NCBI RefSeq assembly: GCF_014655955.1
Contig: NZ_BNBO01000011.1
Coordinates: 111,967 to 175,966 of the forward strand
Reading direction: 5' to 3'
From: Kitasatospora indigofera
Lineage (GTDB): Bacteria > Actinomycetota > Actinomycetes > Streptomycetales > Streptomycetaceae
Length of the DNA stretch: 64,000 bases
Below, piece by piece: positions 36,476 through 45,161 of this stretch. Position 1 is the stretch's first letter, and the number at the start of each line of letters is the position of its first letter. The notes under the pieces were generated by a model that worked only from the letters and a program-made list of their open reading frames with translations, was not told the origin of the DNA and ran no database searches. Made by a program: the position numbers and the translations under genes.

Positions 36476-37438
36476 GTGACAGATCAGCAGACCGAGACCG
36501 CAGCCCCCGGCGCCACCGGCCGGGCCGCCGACGTCCTGGCCGGCGGGCCGCTCGCCGGCCTCGCGGCCGCCCGCAGTCTCGGCCTGCGCGGGGCCGTCAA
36601 CGCCCGCGACCTCGGCGGGTACCGGACGGCCGACGGCCGGGTGCTGCGGCACGGCGTCGCGCTGCGCAGCGACGGCCTCAACCGGCTCACCGACGAGGAC
36701 CTCGACGTGCTCACCGGGTACGGCCTGCGCCAGGTCGTCGACCTGCGCAGCCTGGACGAGGTCCGCGAGGCGGGCCCGGACCGGGTCCCCGGCCTGCCGG
36801 TCGCCGAGATCGCCGCCGCCGAGCTCTCCGCCACCCCGATCACCGTCGGGCGCACCACCCCCGACGGCGTCACCCTGCACCACCTGCCGGTCTTCGCCGC
36901 CGACTTCGACATCTACGTCGCCCTGCGCGACGCGCTGGCCGACCGCAGCCCCGAGAAGCAGCGCGCGCTGCTCGGCGACGGGCGGGCCGCCGCGATGATG
37001 GTCGGCCTCTACCGCTGGTTCGTCACCGACCCGGTCGCCCGGGAGCGGTTCGCCACCGTGCTGCGACTGCTGGCCGCGCCGGACGGCGCACCGCTGCTCT
37101 TCCACTGCTCGGCCGGCAAGGACCGGACCGGCTGGACGGCCGCGATCCTGCTCACCGCCCTCGGGGTGGACCGCGACACCGTCTTCACGGACTACCTGCT
37201 GACCAATGAGCGGTCCGCCGCGATCGTCGAGCACATCGTCGACAGTTTCGGCACCCGGGGACTGATGGAGGAGCCGGAGCTGTTGCTGCCGGTCTTCCGC
37301 GCCGACCGCGCCTACCTGGACGCCGCCTTCGAGGAGGTCGCGGCCGGCTGGGCGTCGTTCGAGAAGTTCTGGCAGGACGGCCTGGGCCTGGACGACGAGG
37401 TGCTGGCGGGCCTGCGTGCCAACCTGCTGGCCGGCTGA
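36476..37438 (+). CDS. Tyrosine-protein phosphatase (PtpB/DUF-type lipid- and tyrosine-phosphatase)
   Basis: A 320-residue phosphatase of the bacterial family that includes Mycobacterium PtpB. The P-loop is FHCSAGKDRTGW (about 225), the C-x5-R motif with the Lys-Asp-Arg typical of dual-specificity or lipid-active members. NARDLGGYRTADGRVLRHG and RSDGLNRLTDEDL form the N-terminal signature, and VDLRSLDEV the following strand. The C-terminal helices (AYLDAAFEEV) are usual in this family. I favour GTG 36476 (GGAGG at 36463-36467, 8-nt spacing) over ATG 36461. It is divergent from the cluster; a role in its control is only a guess. Confidence 0.88.
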   Translation: MTDQQTETAAPGATGRAADVLAGGPLAGLAAARSLGLRGAVNARDLGGYRTADGRVLRHGVALRSDGLNRLTDEDLDVLTGYGLRQVVDLRSLDEVREAGPDRVPGLPVAEIAAAELSATPITVGRTTPDGVTLHHLPVFAADFDIYVALRDALADRSPEKQRALLGDGRAAAMMVGLYRWFVTDPVARERFATVLRLLAAPDGAPLLFHCSAGKDRTGWTAAILLTALGVDRDTVFTDYLLTNERSAAIVEHIVDSFGTRGLMEEPELLLPVFRADRAYLDAAFEEVAAGWASFEKFWQDGLGLDDEVLAGLRANLLAG

Positions 37439-37561
37439 CGCCCCGGAGGGCGCCCGGCGGGCCCTGGGCCCGCCCTGGGCGGGCGCCGCGCGAGGGCCGG
37501 GGCCCGGAGGCGGCCCGGTGGGTCTCCTGAGGCTCTGAGGGGCCCGTGGGGCGCCTGTGAC

Positions 37562-37598
37562 AGGTGTGGCCGGGAGCCACGGGCTCCCGGCCACACCT
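37562..37598. terminator. Bidirectional terminator, 17-bp perfect stem
   Basis: Arms 37562-37578 and 37582-37598 with a 3-nt loop, between the phosphatase gene and the convergent sigma gene. Confidence 0.87.
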
Positions 37599-37608
37599 CC
37601 GGGGCCTC

Positions 37609-38547
37609 TCAGGCCTCGCTGATCAGGCCCTCGCGCAGCTGGGTGAGGGTCTTGGTGAGCAGCCGGGAGACGTGCATCTGCGAGATGCCGATCTCCTCGC
37701 CGATCTGCGACTGGGTCAGGTTCCCGAAGAACCGGAGCATGATGATCCGGCGCTCCCGCGGCGGCAGCTTCGCCAGCAGCGGCTTGAGCGACTCGCGGTA
37801 CTCCACGCCCTCCAGGGCGAGGTCCTCGTACCCGAGGCGCTCGGCCAGCGGGCCGTCGCCGTCCTCCTCGCCGGGGCTGGAGTCGAGCGAGCTCGCGGTG
37901 TACGCGTTGCCCACCGCCAGGCCCTCGACCACGTCCTCCTCGCTGACGCCCAGGCAGACGGCCAGCTCGGCGACGGTGGGGGAGCGGTCGAGCTTCTGCG
38001 CCAGCTCGTCACCGGCCTTGGTGAGCGCCAGCCGCAGCTCCTGGAGGCGCCGCGGCACCCGGACCGACCAGCTGGTGTCACGGAAGAAGCGCTTGATCTC
38101 GCCGACCACGGTGGGCATCGCGAAGGTCGGGAACTCGACGCCGCGCTCCGGGTCGAACCGGTCGATCGCCTTGATCAGCCCGATGGTGCCGACCTGGACG
38201 ATGTCCTCCATCGGCTCGTTGCGGCTGCGGAAGCGCGCGGAGGCGTACCGGACCAGCGGCAGGTTGAGCTCGATCAGGGTGTCCCGGACGTAGGTGTGCT
38301 CCGCGCTGCCCGCCTCCAGGGTGGCCAGCCGCAGGAACAGCGCCCGCGAGAGCGTGCGGGTGTCCAGGGCCGGCGCCGCCGGTGCGGCGGGGGCCGCGGC
38401 CGCGACGGGTGCGGCCGGCGTGCCGGGCGTGTCGACAGTGTCCGGCGTGGGCGGCGGCCCGGCCTGCCGCCGGGCCCCCTGGACAGGGATCTGGTCGACG
38501 ACCGTGATGGCGCCGTGGATCTCAGCAGTGCCCAGCTCTGCGGACAT
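37609..38547 (-). CDS. SigB/SigF-family RNA polymerase sigma factor (SigF type)
   Basis: A 312-residue group 3 sigma factor with a disordered Ala/Pro N-terminus (about 1-55). Region 2 is [26 protein letters not shown] (2.1-2.2) followed by [19 protein letters not shown] (2.3-2.4). Region 3 covers [17 protein letters not shown]. Region 4 is [14 protein letters not shown] and [17 protein letters not shown] (HTH). The family controls stress response and sporulation and is usually held by anti-sigma factors, but none is adjacent. It lies 191 bp downstream of a paralogous sigma gene on the same strand. It is probably SigF by position and sequence. Confidence 0.88.
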   Translation of the reverse strand: MSAELGTAEIHGAITVVDQIPVQGARRQAGPPPTPDTVDTPGTPAAPVAAAAPAAPAAPALDTRTLSRALFLRLATLEAGSAEHTYVRDTLIELNLPLVRYASARFRSRNEPMEDIVQVGTIGLIKAIDRFDPERGVEFPTFAMPTVVGEIKRFFRDTSWSVRVPRRLQELRLALTKAGDELAQKLDRSPTVAELAVCLGVSEEDVVEGLAVGNAYTASSLDSSPGEEDGDGPLAERLGYEDLALEGVEYRESLKPLLAKLPPRERRIIMLRFFGNLTQSQIGEEIGISQMHVSRLLTKTLTQLREGLISEA

Positions 38548-38651
38548 GCACCCACCCCCTTGTGACTGACTGTTGAACGCTCGTCACCGCCCGGTGGTTC
38601 CCGCGCGGCGCCCTCCCCCTCCATACCGGTCCCCGGGCGCCCGCAAACCCG

Positions 38652-38665
38652 AACATCGCAAGATG
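38652..38665. promoter_or_regulatory. Small dyad upstream of the SigF-type gene
   Basis: ACATC-GCAA-GATGT (38652-38665) in the gap between the two sigma genes. A possible operator; no strong sigma-B-type promoter (GTTT/GGGTA) was convincingly seen. Confidence 0.3.
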
Positions 38666-38738
38666 TCACGTGGCAGTAACGCGCAGCAATCCTGGTTCGG
38701 TTGGTCCGATTCTGGCGGTATGGGTGGGTCTGTGACGG

Positions 38739-40040
38739 TCAGTCTTCCCAGGAATTGCCGGTCCGAAGCCTCGTCAGGATCCGGGACAGCAAACGGGAGA
38801 CGTGCATCTGTGACATGCCCAGCTCATTGCTGATCTGCGACTGCGTCAGATTGGCGAAGAACCGCAGCATGATGATCCGCCGCTCGCGCTCGGGCAGCTG
38901 CACCAGCAGGTGCCGCACCATGTCGCGGTGCTCGACCTCGGCCAGCGCGGAGTCCTCGTAGCCGAGCCGGTCCAGCAGCGCCAGGCCGCCCTCGTGCTCC
39001 TGCGCCGCCTCCAGCGAGGCGGCGTTGTACGCCCGGCCGGCGTCCAGGCAGGCCCGGACGTCCTCCTCCGGGATCCGCAGGCTGGCCGCGATCTCGGGGA
39101 CCTTCGGCGCCCGCCCGTGGGTGACCGTCAGCTCCTCCATCGCGCCGCTGACCTGGACCCACAGCTCCTGCAGCCGGCGCGGCACGTGCATGGTGCGGAC
39201 GTTGTCGCGGAAGTACCGCTTGATCTCGCCGAGGATGGTCGGCAGCGCGTACGTCGGGAACTGGACCCCCCGGCTCGGGTCGAACCGGTCGATCGCGTTG
39301 ATCAGCCCGATGGTGCCGACCTGGACGACGTCCTCCATCGGCTCGTTGCGGCTGCGGAACCTGGTCGCGGCGTAACGCACCAGCGGGATGTTGACCTCGA
39401 TCAGGGCGGCCCGCACCCGGCGGCGCTCGGGGGCGTCCGGCGGCAGCTCGGCGAGCCGCTCGAAGAGCACCCGGGTCAGCGTCCGGACGTCCACCGCGGG
39501 CCGCCGCCCGCCGGGCCTGAGCTCGCCCGCCGGTCCGAAGACGGCCGCGACCGCCTCGTCCGGCGAGGGCCTGGGCGGGGGCTCCTCGGCCGGATCGTCG
39601 TCGGGCTCGGCCCGGCCGGCGAAACCGGTCCGGACGGCCCGGGCGGCCGGGGTGCCCCGGGCGGGCCCGGTGGGCCGGCCGGCCTCGGCGCCCTGGACGG
39701 TCTGGGTGCTCTGGGTGCTTGGGACGGCCTGGAGGGGTTGGACGGTCTGGAGAGGTTGGAGGGGGTGGACGGCCGGGAGGGGCTGGGGTGCCTGGGCGCC
39801 CTGGGGCGGCGGGGGTGCCTGGACGGTCCCGGCGGCCTGTACGGCGGCCACCGTCGAGGCGGCGGCGCCGGTGACGGCGGTCGCCGGGACGGTCACGGCC
39901 GCCGGGCCCGCGCCGGTGTCAGGTGCACTCCCTCGAGTCCGCACGGACTCACCCCTCCCAAGATCGACAACGGTGGGGACCTGCGGGTCGGGTGTCGTGC
40001 CCCCGTTCATCACCTCGCCATGTCCGGCAAAACCGGTCAT
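38739..40040 (-). CDS. SigB/SigF-family RNA polymerase sigma factor (SigN-like paralogue)
   Basis: About 433 residues. A long low-complexity N-terminus rich in Val/Gln/Pro (repeats of LQPLQTVQP, about 30-150) precedes a core homologous to the downstream sigma gene: [26 protein letters not shown] and [19 protein letters not shown] (region 2), [15 protein letters not shown] (region 3), [14 protein letters not shown] and [17 protein letters not shown] (region 4). The start is uncertain: ATGs at 40097, 40040 and 40010 are all in frame with weak ribosome sites, and the N-terminal extension is poorly constrained. Probably stress or developmental regulation. Confidence 0.83.
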   Translation of the reverse strand: MTGFAGHGEVMNGGTTPDPQVPTVVDLGRGESVRTRGSAPDTGAGPAAVTVPATAVTGAAASTVAAVQAAGTVQAPPPPQGAQAPQPLPAVHPLQPLQTVQPLQAVPSTQSTQTVQGAEAGRPTGPARGTPAARAVRTGFAGRAEPDDDPAEEPPPRPSPDEAVAAVFGPAGELRPGGRRPAVDVRTLTRVLFERLAELPPDAPERRRVRAALIEVNIPLVRYAATRFRSRNEPMEDVVQVGTIGLINAIDRFDPSRGVQFPTYALPTILGEIKRYFRDNVRTMHVPRRLQELWVQVSGAMEELTVTHGRAPKVPEIAASLRIPEEDVRACLDAGRAYNAASLEAAQEHEGGLALLDRLGYEDSALAEVEHRDMVRHLLVQLPERERRIIMLRFFANLTQSQISNELGMSQMHVSRLLSRILTRLRTGNSWED

Positions 40041-40147
40041 AGCATCACAAGGTGGGCACAGTTCGTTCAAGTACCGCGCCGAGGTGTGTTGAAGCACCGT
40101 TGGGGCATCCGGCGCAGCGCCCGGGCGCCCCGTCCGGGCACGCGAAA

Positions 40148-40178
40148 GGCGCCCCGGCTCGGTCGGAGGCGGGGCGCC
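40148..40178 (-). terminator. Terminator after the Dabb gene
   Basis: GGCGCCCCG (40148-40156) pairs with CGGGGCGCC (40170-40178), 13-nt loop. It begins about 37 bp beyond the stop of the minus-strand Dabb gene. Confidence 0.55.
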
Positions 40179-40214
40179 AGGGGTCGTGCGGATGCGACCG
40201 ACGTGCTCGGGGGA

Positions 40215-40508
40215 TCAGACCTCGATGTCGGCAATCACCCAGGTGGCGAACTCCCGCCACTGCCCGGCGGCGGCCTGGTGGGCCGGATGGGCGATGTACG
40301 CCTGCAGCGCCGCGCGGTCCTCGACCAGGCTGTTGATCGCGTAGTCGTAGGCGATGTCGCGGTCGGTGATGTTCCAGGCGCACTCCCACTCACGGAGTTC
40401 GGGGATCAGCGAGCCGAGCTCCTCGAAGGCCTTGGCGCCGGCGAGCGCGCGCTCGTCGTCCTTGGTGACGCCTTCGTCGAGCTTGAAAAGGACCAGGTGC
40501 CGGATCAT
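40215..40508 (-). CDS. Dabb-domain (stress-responsive A/B barrel) protein
   Basis: A 97-residue protein of the dimeric alpha-beta barrel family: IRHLVLFKLDEGV (first strand with the usual His), a helix, then ITDRDIAYDYAINSLVEDRAALQAYIAHPAHQAA and a final strand WVIADIEV. Such proteins can be small monooxygenase- or heme-oxygenase-like enzymes or stress proteins. No conserved catalytic set is obvious beyond the early His. It sits alone between the sigma pair and a small membrane gene. Confidence 0.83.
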   Translation of the reverse strand: MIRHLVLFKLDEGVTKDDERALAGAKAFEELGSLIPELREWECAWNITDRDIAYDYAINSLVEDRAALQAYIAHPAHQAAAGQWREFATWVIADIEV

Positions 40509-40565
40509 GATGCCGCTCCCAGCGGGCGAGGGTTGTGGACCGTGCCACGGTAGCCGCCGGTCCGG

Positions 40566-40596
40566 CCCGGCCCGGCACGCCCCTGACCGGGCCGGG
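40566..40596 (-). terminator. Terminator after the small membrane gene
   Basis: Arms 40566-40575 and 40587-40596 form a perfect 10-bp stem, 11-nt loop, just beyond the minus-strand stop at 40627. Confidence 0.6.
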
Positions 40597-40626
40597 TGCC
40601 CGCCGGGGTGCGGCCGGCCGGGGGAG

Positions 40627-40791
40627 TTACTTGACCAAACCGGTCATGAACGTGCCGACGGCCTTGGCCGCCGTCGAGATCCCCTCGAACCCCGACTGGA
40701 CGAGTTCGGCCGCGCGGGCGGGGGAGGTGATGATCGTGTAGAGGACGAAGATGAGCAGGAGGTACATGCCGATCTTCCGCGCCTGTGCCAT
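40627..40791 (-). CDS. Small membrane protein
   Basis: A 54-residue protein: AQARKIGMYLLLIFVLYTIITSP gives one N-terminal transmembrane segment, then a soluble amphipathic part (ELVQSGFEGISTAAKAVGTFMTGLVK). The start ATG 40791 (MAQARK) is chosen because the protein reads well from there; a GGGAGG lies upstream with long spacing, and an ATG at 40827 adds 12 residues. Function unknown. It is followed by a terminator and preceded by a hairpin-rich gap. Confidence 0.65.
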   Translation of the reverse strand: MAQARKIGMYLLLIFVLYTIITSPARAAELVQSGFEGISTAAKAVGTFMTGLVK

Positions 40792-41053
40792 CGAACTGCC
40801 CGCCTCCCTGCCGTGGGCCGCCGTCATCCGGTCCCCGAGCGGCCCCTGCTGTGCAGCAGCTTAGACCGACCGGCCCAGCGCGGGCGGCGGCGCGGCGCCC
40901 GGATTCGCGCCCTTCTGCGGCACTGCCCGCCGGCCGGCCGGTTCCACCGGACGGCGCAGCGGATCAGCATCCCGTTCGCCCGACGGGACGAAGGTCCCCG
41001 CGAGTGGGGGCTTTCTGCGGGTGCCCCGGCGGGGCCGGTGGAGCAGGATGGTT

Positions 41054-41090
41054 GTTGTACCGAGGATCTGGCAGGAATCACCGGTACAAC
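41054..41090. promoter_or_regulatory. Operator-like inverted repeat
   Basis: GTTGTACCG (41054-41062) and CGGTACAAC (41082-41090) form perfect 9-bp arms around a 19-bp spacer. Long-spacer dyads of this kind are commonly regulator sites. Confidence 0.4.
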
Positions 41091-41164
41091 GATCCGGAGC
41101 TCCCCGCTGTGGGACCGGCCGCCGCGGCTTCCCCCCGACGCGGTGCCGGTTGTGGGACTCCGCC

Positions 41165-41200
41165 GGGGGAGCGGTTCGACCCCCCCGGAACCGTTCCCCC
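41165..41200. other. Strong hairpin, 13-bp stem
   Basis: 41165-41177 pairs with 41188-41200 through 12 Watson-Crick pairs and one G-T wobble. It is followed 4 nt later by the nested hairpin at 41205-41253. Confidence 0.5.
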
Positions 41201-41204
41201 TCCA

Positions 41205-41253
41205 GGCTCCGCACCCGTCCGACGATGGTGGTCGTCGTTCCGGGTGCGGAGCC
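41205..41253. ncRNA. Nested hairpin, candidate structured RNA element
   Basis: Arms GGCTCCGCACCCG (41205-41217) and CGGGTGCGGAGCC (41241-41253) enclose a further stem CGACGA/TCGTCG (41220-41225 with 41232-41237), with small TC and TTC internal loops: 19 base pairs in 49 nt. A G-rich or C-rich tract flanks it. I cannot tell whether it is an RNA, a terminator or a protein site. Confidence 0.35.
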
Positions 41254-41334
41254 TTGCCATGTCAGGAGAGCCGGGCCGCCGCGGCGGCCCGGGCAGGATC
41301 CGGGGCACCCGCCGGTGCGGGGCCGGGGGAACGC

Positions 41335-41366
41335 AGAAGGGCCCGTCCGCGAGGACGGGCCCTTCT
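41335..41366 (-). terminator. Terminator of tRNA-Ser(CGA)
   Basis: A perfect 14-bp stem (41335-41348 with 41353-41366), GCGA loop, just beyond the minus-strand tRNA. Confidence 0.8.
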
Positions 41367-41373
41367 GACGAAG

Positions 41374-41463
41374 TGGCGGTAGCGGTGGGATTCGAACCCA
41401 CGGTGAAGTTGCCCCCACACACGCTTTCGAGGCGTGCTCCTTTGGCCGCTCGGACACGCTACC
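41374..41463 (-). tRNA. tRNA-Ser (anticodon CGA)
   Basis: A 90-nt class II tRNA including an encoded CCA (41374-41376 on the plus strand as TGG). Acceptor GGTAGCG pairs with CGCTACC (41378-41384 with 41457-41463). The anticodon loop CTCGAAA has CGA at 41427-41429, stem CACGC/GCGTG, and a long variable arm precedes the T-arm. Confidence 0.97.
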
Positions 41464-41493
41464 GAGGGAGACTCTACCGGACGCCGGTGGCGG

Positions 41494-42084
41494 TCACGAA
41501 ATCCGTTCCGCGGAACCGGGCCGGTGGCCGTCGAAGAAGGAGCGGAGCTGTTCGGCGCACTCGTCGGCCAGGACGCCCGCGATCACCTCGGGCCGGTGGT
41601 TCAGCCGGCGGTCGCGGACCACGTCGAAGAGCGAGCCGGCCGCGCCGGCCTTCTCGTCGAAGGCGCCGTACACGACCCGGGCGATCCGGGAGAGCACGAT
41701 CGCGCCCGCGCACATGGTGCAGGGTTCCAGGGTGACGACCAGGGTGCAGCCGGCCAGCCGCCACTCGCCCGCCCGCCGGTCCTCGGCCTCGCCGTCGGTG
41801 CCGGGCAGGGTGTGCAGGCCCTCGTTCAGGGCCTTGGCGGCCGCCCGGATGGCCACCACCTCGGCGTGGGCGGTCGGGTCGCCGACCGCCTCCCGCTCGT
41901 TGTGGCCCCGGCCGAGGACGGTCCCGTCGGGCCCCAGCACCAGCGCCCCGACCGGGACGTCGCCGGCGGCCGGCGCCAGGGCGGCCTCGGCGACGGCGAG
42001 GCGCATCGGCGCCGCCCACCGGTCGCGGACCGGGTCGGGGCGGACGGGTGCGGGCAGCGGGGCGATCTGCGGGGCGGACTGCAT
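41494..42084 (-). CDS. tadA: tRNA-specific adenosine deaminase
   Basis: A 196-residue cytidine-deaminase-fold enzyme that converts wobble A34 to inosine in tRNA-Arg(ACG). The zinc-binding active site is DPTAHAEVVAIR (about 70-80, HAE with the proton-shuttle Glu) and LEPCTMCAGAIVLSRI (PCxxC, about 120-135), with VVYGAFDEKAGAAGSL next. N33-like KALNEGLHTL is an insert after the HAE helix. Its substrates are the two tRNA-Arg(ACG) genes at 16.2-16.5 kb. The start ATG 42084 includes a 26-residue N-tail; ATG 42006 would give a more compact protein. It ends 31 bp after the tRNA-Ser gene on the same strand. Confidence 0.95.
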   Translation of the reverse strand: MQSAPQIAPLPAPVRPDPVRDRWAAPMRLAVAEAALAPAAGDVPVGALVLGPDGTVLGRGHNEREAVGDPTAHAEVVAIRAAAKALNEGLHTLPGTDGEAEDRRAGEWRLAGCTLVVTLEPCTMCAGAIVLSRIARVVYGAFDEKAGAAGSLFDVVRDRRLNHRPEVIAGVLADECAEQLRSFFDGHRPGSAERIS

Positions 42085-42214
42085 GGCATCCAGTGTCGGG
42101 CATCCGCGGCGGCGTCCGGGCGGCGTGCGCCGCCGGGGCCGTCCGCCGGGGCCGTCCTGCGGGAGCCGCCGGACCCGGCCGGCGGGCCGCCCGCGCCGGG
42201 CATCCGCACGGCGG

Positions 42215-42772
42215 TTACCGCACCGCCTCCAGGATCTCGCCGCAGCCCAGGGCGTCGGCGATCTCGGCCAGGGCGTCGCCCGGCACCGCGCCCTCGCCGC
42301 TGAGGTCGACGAGGTCCTTGGCGGCGAGCCCGAACTCGGCCAGGATCTCGGAGTCGCCGAGCGGGCCGACCGGCACCCCGCCGGGGCCCACGGCCGGGCC
42401 GTCGTCCTCGTCCTCTTCCTCCTCGGAGGCGGAGTCCTCGTCGTCCAGTTCGGCGACGAGGTTGTCGAGGTCGTCGAACTCGCTCTCGCCGGCCTGTTCC
42501 ACCAGTTCGTCGGTGAGGACCGACCCGTAGGAACTCCGGGCGGCTGCGGCGCCGTCCGAGACGAAGATCCGTGGGTCCTCCTCACCGTCCACCCGGACGA
42601 TGGCGAACCACGCGTCCTCCTGTTCGATGAAGACGAGCACGCTGTCGTCCTCCTGTGCGGCCTCGCGGGCCAGGTCGGCCAGGTCGGCGAGACTCTCGAC
42701 GGCGTCGAGTTCCGTCTCGCTCACATCCCACCCGTCCTCGGTGCGAGCAAGCACTGCAGCGAAGTACGCCAC
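42215..42772 (-). CDS. tRNA adenosine deaminase-associated protein (conserved actinobacterial)
   Basis: A 185-residue soluble protein that commonly sits upstream of tadA in Streptomyces (from memory). [20 protein letters not shown] begins the conserved part, with [33 protein letters not shown] next (about 45-85). An extremely acidic stretch ([10 protein letters not shown], about 120-135) follows, and a helical tail ends in [17 protein letters not shown] 42772 is chosen because homology-like sequence starts there and GGGAG is 8 nt upstream. It lies 130 bp upstream of tadA. Role unknown; partnership with TadA is only contextual. Confidence 0.78.
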   Translation of the reverse strand: MAYFAAVLARTEDGWDVSETELDAVESLADLADLAREAAQEDDSVLVFIEQEDAWFAIVRVDGEEDPRIFVSDGAAAARSSYGSVLTDELVEQAGESEFDDLDNLVAELDDEDSASEEEEDEDDGPAVGPGGVPVGPLGDSEILAEFGLAAKDLVDLSGEGAVPGDALAEIADALGCGEILEAVR

Positions 42773-42980
42773 CAGGGACACTCCCAAGATTGGTCTCGGC
42801 TGTAGGCGATCTCGGGCGAACGCGGTCTGGCCGCCCCCGCGCCAGAGGCGGTCCGCTGTTCGGACCGTCCCATCGGAATCGTGACAGAAAGCCCGCGATT
42901 GCGGGGGGTGTTCGGCAGCGCGTCTTCGCAGGTCGTGTCGGAAGTATTGGCCGGGGGCCGAGAAGTGGGGCGACACGCCG

Positions 42981-43217
42981 TCAGATCCGGAAGGTCCGCA
43001 TCCGCATGGCCTCGCGCATCCGGCGTTCCTTGGTGCGCCGGGGCTGCACCCGGGCCCGCAGTTCGCGGGCCTCGGCCAGCTCGCGCAGGAACACGGCCCG
43101 CCGCTTACGGCGTTCCGTCTCGGTCTCCGGGTGGTCCGGGGCCGCCCTCGCGGGCCCGCCCGACGGGCCCAACGGCCCGCCCGTCGAGCCGCCCCCGGCG
43201 TTCGGGTTGCTCGTCAT
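42981..43217 (-). CDS. Small basic conserved protein
   Basis: A 78-residue protein: a Gly/Pro/Asn-rich N-terminal half ([19 protein letters not shown]) and a very Arg-rich, helical C-terminal half ([23 protein letters not shown], then [15 protein letters not shown]). The charge suggests nucleic-acid or phosphate binding. ATG 43217 has GGAAGG upstream at good spacing. No domain recognised. Confidence 0.65.
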   Translation of the reverse strand: MTSNPNAGGGSTGGPLGPSGGPARAAPDHPETETERRKRRAVFLRELAEARELRARVQPRRTKERRMREAMRMRTFRI

Positions 43218-43479
43218 AGCGTCTGACCTTCCCAGATCCGCCGGTTTGATACCACAGGAGCGGGACCGACTCGGGCATGCGCGGTGTGTCACGGCGTGCC
43301 GCGGATCGCGTGACGGCCGGTGCCCGCCGCCGGCCGGCCCCCCGGGCATCCGGCGAACGGGCCGGTGGGGCGGCCGGAGCGGTCGTCCGGGGGCCGTCGG
43401 GGAGGGCGTCCCGCGGGCACCGCCCCGGAAGCGGCCGGAAGGCCCCGGTCGGCGGGTCGTACGGGTGTCCGGCCGCGGT

Positions 43480-43485
43480 TATGGT
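43480..43485 (+). promoter_or_regulatory. Possible -10 element of a leaderless upp transcript
   Basis: TATGGT at 43480-43485 lies 7 nt before the upp ATG (43492), where a start site would be expected, and no ribosome site precedes the ATG. The -35 is not convincing. Confidence 0.35.
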
Positions 43486-43491
43486 CGAGAC

Positions 43492-44127
43492 ATGCGGATC
43501 CACGTCGTCGACCACCCCCTGGTCGCCCACAAGCTCTCCACCCTGCGCGACGAGCGCACCGACTCACCGACCTTCCGTCGCCTCACCGACGAGCTGGTCA
43601 CCCTGCTCGCGTACGAGGCCACCCGGGACGTCCGCACCGAGGCGGTGGAGATCACCACACCGGTCGCGGTCACCACCGGCACCCGGCTGAGCTACCCCCG
43701 CCCGCTGGTCGTCCCGATCCTGCGGGCCGGCCTCGGCATGCTCGACGGGATGACCCGGCTGCTGCCGACCGCCGAGGTCGGCTTCCTGGGCATGGTGCGC
43801 AACGAGGAGACCCTGGAGGCCTCCACCTACGCGACCCGGATGCCGGACGACCTCTCCGGCCGCCAGGTGTACGTGCTGGACCCGATGCTGGCGACCGGCG
43901 GCACGCTGGTGGCGGCCATCCGGATGCTGATCGACCGCGGCGCCACCGACGTCACCGCGGTCGTGCTGCTGGCGGCCCCCGAGGGCGTCGCGGTGATGGA
44001 GAAGGAGCTGGCCGGCCTGCCGGTCACCGTCGTCACCGCCGCCGTCGACGAGCGCCTCAACGAGAACGGCTACATCGTCCCGGGCCTCGGCGACGCCGGG
44101 GACCGCCTCTACGGCACCGCGGGCTGA
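43492..44127 (+). CDS. upp: Uracil phosphoribosyltransferase
   Basis: A 211-residue PRTase of the pyrimidine salvage pathway: uracil + PRPP to UMP + PPi. Signature elements: [20 protein letters not shown] at the start, [26 protein letters not shown], the PRPP loop [14 protein letters not shown] (about 125-140), and the uracil-binding [20 protein letters not shown] at the end. Length is normal. It is divergent from the small basic gene and converges on the LytR_C gene across a strong terminator. Product call is secure. Confidence 0.97.
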   Translation: MRIHVVDHPLVAHKLSTLRDERTDSPTFRRLTDELVTLLAYEATRDVRTEAVEITTPVAVTTGTRLSYPRPLVVPILRAGLGMLDGMTRLLPTAEVGFLGMVRNEETLEASTYATRMPDDLSGRQVYVLDPMLATGGTLVAAIRMLIDRGATDVTAVVLLAAPEGVAVMEKELAGLPVTVVTAAVDERLNENGYIVPGLGDAGDRLYGTAG

Positions 44128-44157
44128 ACCGGACCGGCGCCGCCGGCCCCTGACTCC

Positions 44158-44209
44158 CGAGCACGGCGAAGGCCCCCGGTACCGGTACCGGGGGCCTTCG
44201 CCGTGCTCG
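44158..44209. terminator. Bidirectional terminator, 26-bp perfect palindrome
   Basis: Arms 44158-44183 and 44184-44209 are perfectly complementary with no spacer, between the convergent upp and LytR_C genes. Confidence 0.9.
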
Positions 44210-44224
44210 GGGATCCGCGGCCGC

Positions 44225-44911
44225 TCAGCAGCTGCCCGGGGTGGGGCTCGGCGAGGGCTTGGTGGCCAGCGCGAGTGCCGCGGCGGCCTGGGTCTCGTCG
44301 AGCAGGGCGTTGTAGCTGTCGCCGATCACGAAGTCGACGCTGCCGTCCGTGCGGGCGTCGGGGGTACTGGTGGCGCCGGCGATCTGCGAGGTCAGCAGGG
44401 TCATGGCGCCGACGGCGGCGGGGCCGCCGATCACCTGGGCGGTGCCGGGCACCTTCTTGTCGAGGGCGGTGGGCGCGTTGCCGACGGTGCCGATGACGAA
44501 GCCGCGCTTCTTCAGCTCCTCGGCGGTGCGGCCGGCCAGGCCGGCCTTGGCGGTGGCGTTGTAGACGTTGACGGTCACGGTCTGGGGCTGCGGGATGGCG
44601 GCCGGGTCGACGGGCGCGGCCGGGGCGGGCGTCGCCCCCGGCGGGGCGTCGGCGGCCGGTGCCGCCAGTGCCTTGCCGCTGACGGCGGACGAGGGGGTCG
44701 CACAGGCCTGGGCGGTGGCGTGCTTGCCCTTGCCGGTGAAGATGTCCACCAGCTGCACACCGCCGAGGCCGATCAGCGCCAGCGCGAGCAGCGAGCCGAT
44801 GAACGCGAAGATCTTGCGGCCCTTCCTGGGGGGTCGGCCGAGCCGCGGATACGCGGTGCCGGTGACCCGGTACTGCTTCCCCTTCAAGCCTTGGGGAGTC
44901 AACATGCTCAC
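44225..44911 (-). CDS. LytR C-terminal-domain membrane protein
   Basis: A 228-residue protein. A cytoplasmic basic N-tail (RPPRKGRKIFAF) leads to one transmembrane helix (IGSLLALALIGLGGVQLV, about 35-55). A Pro/Ala-rich spacer precedes the extracellular LytR_C domain (about 105-205): TVTVNVYNATAKAGLAGRTA, EELKKRGFVIGTVGNAP, AVGAMTLLTSQI and SVDFVIGDSYNALL. In LCP proteins this domain accompanies the wall-polymer ligase; here it is alone and probably is an accessory envelope protein. It converges on upp. Confidence 0.84.
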   Translation of the reverse strand: MSMLTPQGLKGKQYRVTGTAYPRLGRPPRKGRKIFAFIGSLLALALIGLGGVQLVDIFTGKGKHATAQACATPSSAVSGKALAAPAADAPPGATPAPAAPVDPAAIPQPQTVTVNVYNATAKAGLAGRTAEELKKRGFVIGTVGNAPTALDKKVPGTAQVIGGPAAVGAMTLLTSQIAGATSTPDARTDGSVDFVIGDSYNALLDETQAAAALALATKPSPSPTPGSC

Positions 44912-45087
44912 GGTTTGTCTCCCCCTCGTGCCAGGGCGGGGTTCGGTGACGGGTACGGCCGGTCGGGCGGGGCGCCAGGGAGATTTCGGCCGTTGTCAGC
45001 AGACTAGTGCGGGACCGCTCCGAAGGTACTAAATGATCATCATCTGGAGTACGGCGGCACCCGAAAGGATGTACGGGCCCGGCCGGG

Positions 45088-45108
45088 GGCGCCCTGGTCC
45101 AGGGCGCC
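45088..45108 (-). terminator. Terminator after the ParB-like small gene
   Basis: A perfect 10-bp stem (45088-45097 with 45099-45108), 1-nt center, beyond the minus-strand stop at 45162. Confidence 0.55.
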
Positions 45109-45161
45109 GCGGAGCAGGCAGGGCCGCCTGCCGGACGCGGTGGAGCGACGGAGCGGGCCCG

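Larger units (their letters stand above)
40792..41373. other. Hairpin-rich noncoding gap
   Basis: 582 bp without a supportable gene: frames on the minus strand read through tRNA-Ser and are spurious. It carries several strong inverted repeats: GTTGTACCG/CGGTACAAC (41054-41062 with 41082-41090), 41165-41177 with 41188-41200, the nested hairpin 41205-41253, and the tRNA terminator (41335-41366). Confidence 0.6.

Noticed and set aside
40861..41457. Minus-strand frame of 198 codons through tRNA-Ser(CGA)
   Set aside because: It reads across the tRNA; the SERPKEHASKA-type start is a well-known spurious translation of this tRNA gene.
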